From Bactrocera neohumeralis (Eukaryota > Arthropoda > Insecta > Diptera > Tephritidae): a stretch of 64,000 bases of DNA. Location of the stretch: NCBI RefSeq assembly GCF_024586455.1, contig NW_026089623.1:4585367-4649366 (forward strand), read 5' to 3'. Below are positions 62,984-64,000 of this stretch, in pieces (positions within the stretch are counted from its first letter, which is position 1; every line of letters starts with the position of its first letter). The notes under the pieces are model-generated. The model searched no databases and had not been told where the DNA came from. It was given only the letters and a program-made list of their open reading frames with translations. Made by a program: the position numbers and the translations under genes.

Positions 62984-64000
62984 CAATTTTTTCAGCTCAC
63001 CCCCACACAATGCAAACGTAAAACGAGCAACAGGATTAGTTGCCACAACAAATTCTGAAAACTGCAAAGAAGCACCATGCAGCTCAAAGGCGATGAAAAC
63101 CCAAACGCTACATAGCGAAAACCACAGTAGGGTACTATTACCCACAGCAGTTGTCTCCATCGAACATCGAGGAGAACTGTTTAAACTCAGAGCCTTAATA
63201 GACCAAGGATCACAACGATCATTTATAGCGTCTAGGGCACAAAACAGGCTACAGTTACCAACAAAACTGGCCAACTTTGAAATCACGGTAATGGGCGGAA
63301 GAGTTGTTCAAAACTCAAATAAAATCTGCCCCATTACCCTCTTTTCCCCCAAAGCGGATAAGCGCATACAAGCAGAAGCTGTTGTCTTACCGCAATTAAC
63401 CAACATGCTACCAAGCTATCATATAAATAGCAAGCATTGGCAAAAGGTTTCACACCTAAAGCTAGCAGACCCAAACTGCAACACACCCGCTCAAATAGAT
63501 CTCCTATTAGGCAGCGATCTCATACCACAGATAATACTCGAAGGTATTGAGAAAATTACCAAAACACTTCTGGCGCAAAATACCATTTTCGGATGGATCC
63601 TAAGCGGACTAGTTGCGGAACCAGTCACAACATTGACAACTCAAGTTGAGGAAGTCTCAAATGAGTACCTCAATTCACAATTGAGAAAATTTTGGGAATT
63701 AGAAGAACTCCCCCCCATATCAGTCACAACCCCTGAAGATCAGTATTGTGAGGATTTTTACAAAGCCACAACTACTAGATCAGAAAACGGTCGGTACGTT
63801 GTACGAGTACCACTTAAGCAACAATTTCCTAACACACTCGCCTTAGGTCACTCTCGCACCTCTGCAATACAGAAGTTTCTAAGTATGGAAAGAAACCTAC
63901 TTAAAAAAGGTGAACTCAAATCAGAGTATGAAGGTGTGTTAAAAGAATACCTCCATTTAGATCACATGGAGGAAGTAACCCCAGGGGAGAAAATCGGTAA
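62984..64000 (+). pseudogene. BEL/Pao pol: protease and start of RT region, open to the window edge
   Basis: One frame is open from the end of gag to base 64000. It contains RVLLPTAVVSIEHRGE, the protease box LIDQGSQRSF at about 63197-63228 and LLLGSDLIPQ near 63510. It then contains NTIFGWILSGLV, and a linker (LRKFWELEELP, EDFYKATTTR, GRYVVRVPLK) that leads into the Pao-type RT. The RT active site lies beyond the window. No lesion is seen in this part; pseudogene status comes from the broken gag upstream in the same polyprotein. Confidence 0.85.

Larger units (their letters stand above)
58845..64000 (+). mobile_element. BEL/Pao LTR retrotransposon, 5' part (continues beyond window)
   Basis: Inserted in the R1 LINE at about 58845. 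Order: probable 5' LTR (about 58845-59103, whose 3' partner lies outside the window, so limits are unproven), a long leader with repeated hairpins, gag and the start of pol. The DUF1759-type Gag, IDQGSQ protease box and following RT-linker wording identify the BEL/Pao group. Confidence 0.85.

Overview
This is an AT-rich, transposon-dense stretch of a eukaryotic nuclear genome, almost certainly a higher fly and most likely a tephritid fruit fly. That assignment is inferred from the insect-type intron/exon gene, the families of mobile elements and my memory of tephritid RTE elements; nothing here names the species. The only conventional host gene I can support is the minus-strand gene for the mitochondrial trifunctional enzyme alpha subunit (HADHA / Drosophila Mtpalpha). 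It has five exons: 39572-39506, 39414-38702, 38651-37741, 22434-22299 and 22167-21664. All four junctions have GT-AG sites and preserve frame, giving a complete 776-codon product. Its third intron is 15.3 kb long and packed with mobile elements.

Layout, left to right. 638-1507: a deleted mariner. 1905-11290: a foldback-like element whose left arm is split by an errantivirus-type LTR retrotransposon (1984-9286, itself carrying an RTE element and an RTE fragment) and whose minisatellite core is split by a piggyBac (9437-11072). 11580-17990: three decayed elements, namely a multicopy arthropod protein relic, a Gypsy pol and a Jockey-like LINE. 18522-21327: a nearly complete PIF/Harbinger element with both its transposase and its Myb-like gene. 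22435-37740, the HADHA intron: a Tc1-type relic, a second mariner with a nested hAT MITE, a minus-strand Gypsy relic split by a 2.6 kb DDE transposon with AATT target duplication, a BEL/Pao 3' end, and a 3.4 kb transposon with 334-bp inverted repeats and 8-bp target duplication.

39690-47184, upstream of HADHA: a hAT shell filled by an I-clade LINE (with its own MITE) and a second hAT MITE. 47460-48820: another foldback-like copy. 48825-58845: an R1-type LINE on the minus strand, cut in two by an 8.2 kb hAT element (49454-57637). That hAT contains an RTE fragment, a complete foldback-like copy with 145-bp arms and a minisatellite core, a Helitron with recognisable ends, and a dispersed repeat. 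58845-64000: a BEL/Pao retrotransposon with a 2.6 kb leader made of repeated hairpins, then gag and pol running off the window.

Most mobile-element genes are broken by frameshifts or stops. The most unusual items are the foldback-like family with minisatellite core (four copies), the hairpin-array leader of the BEL element, and two poorly classified DNA transposons with clean boundaries. No CRISPR, tRNA or rRNA gene was recognised.
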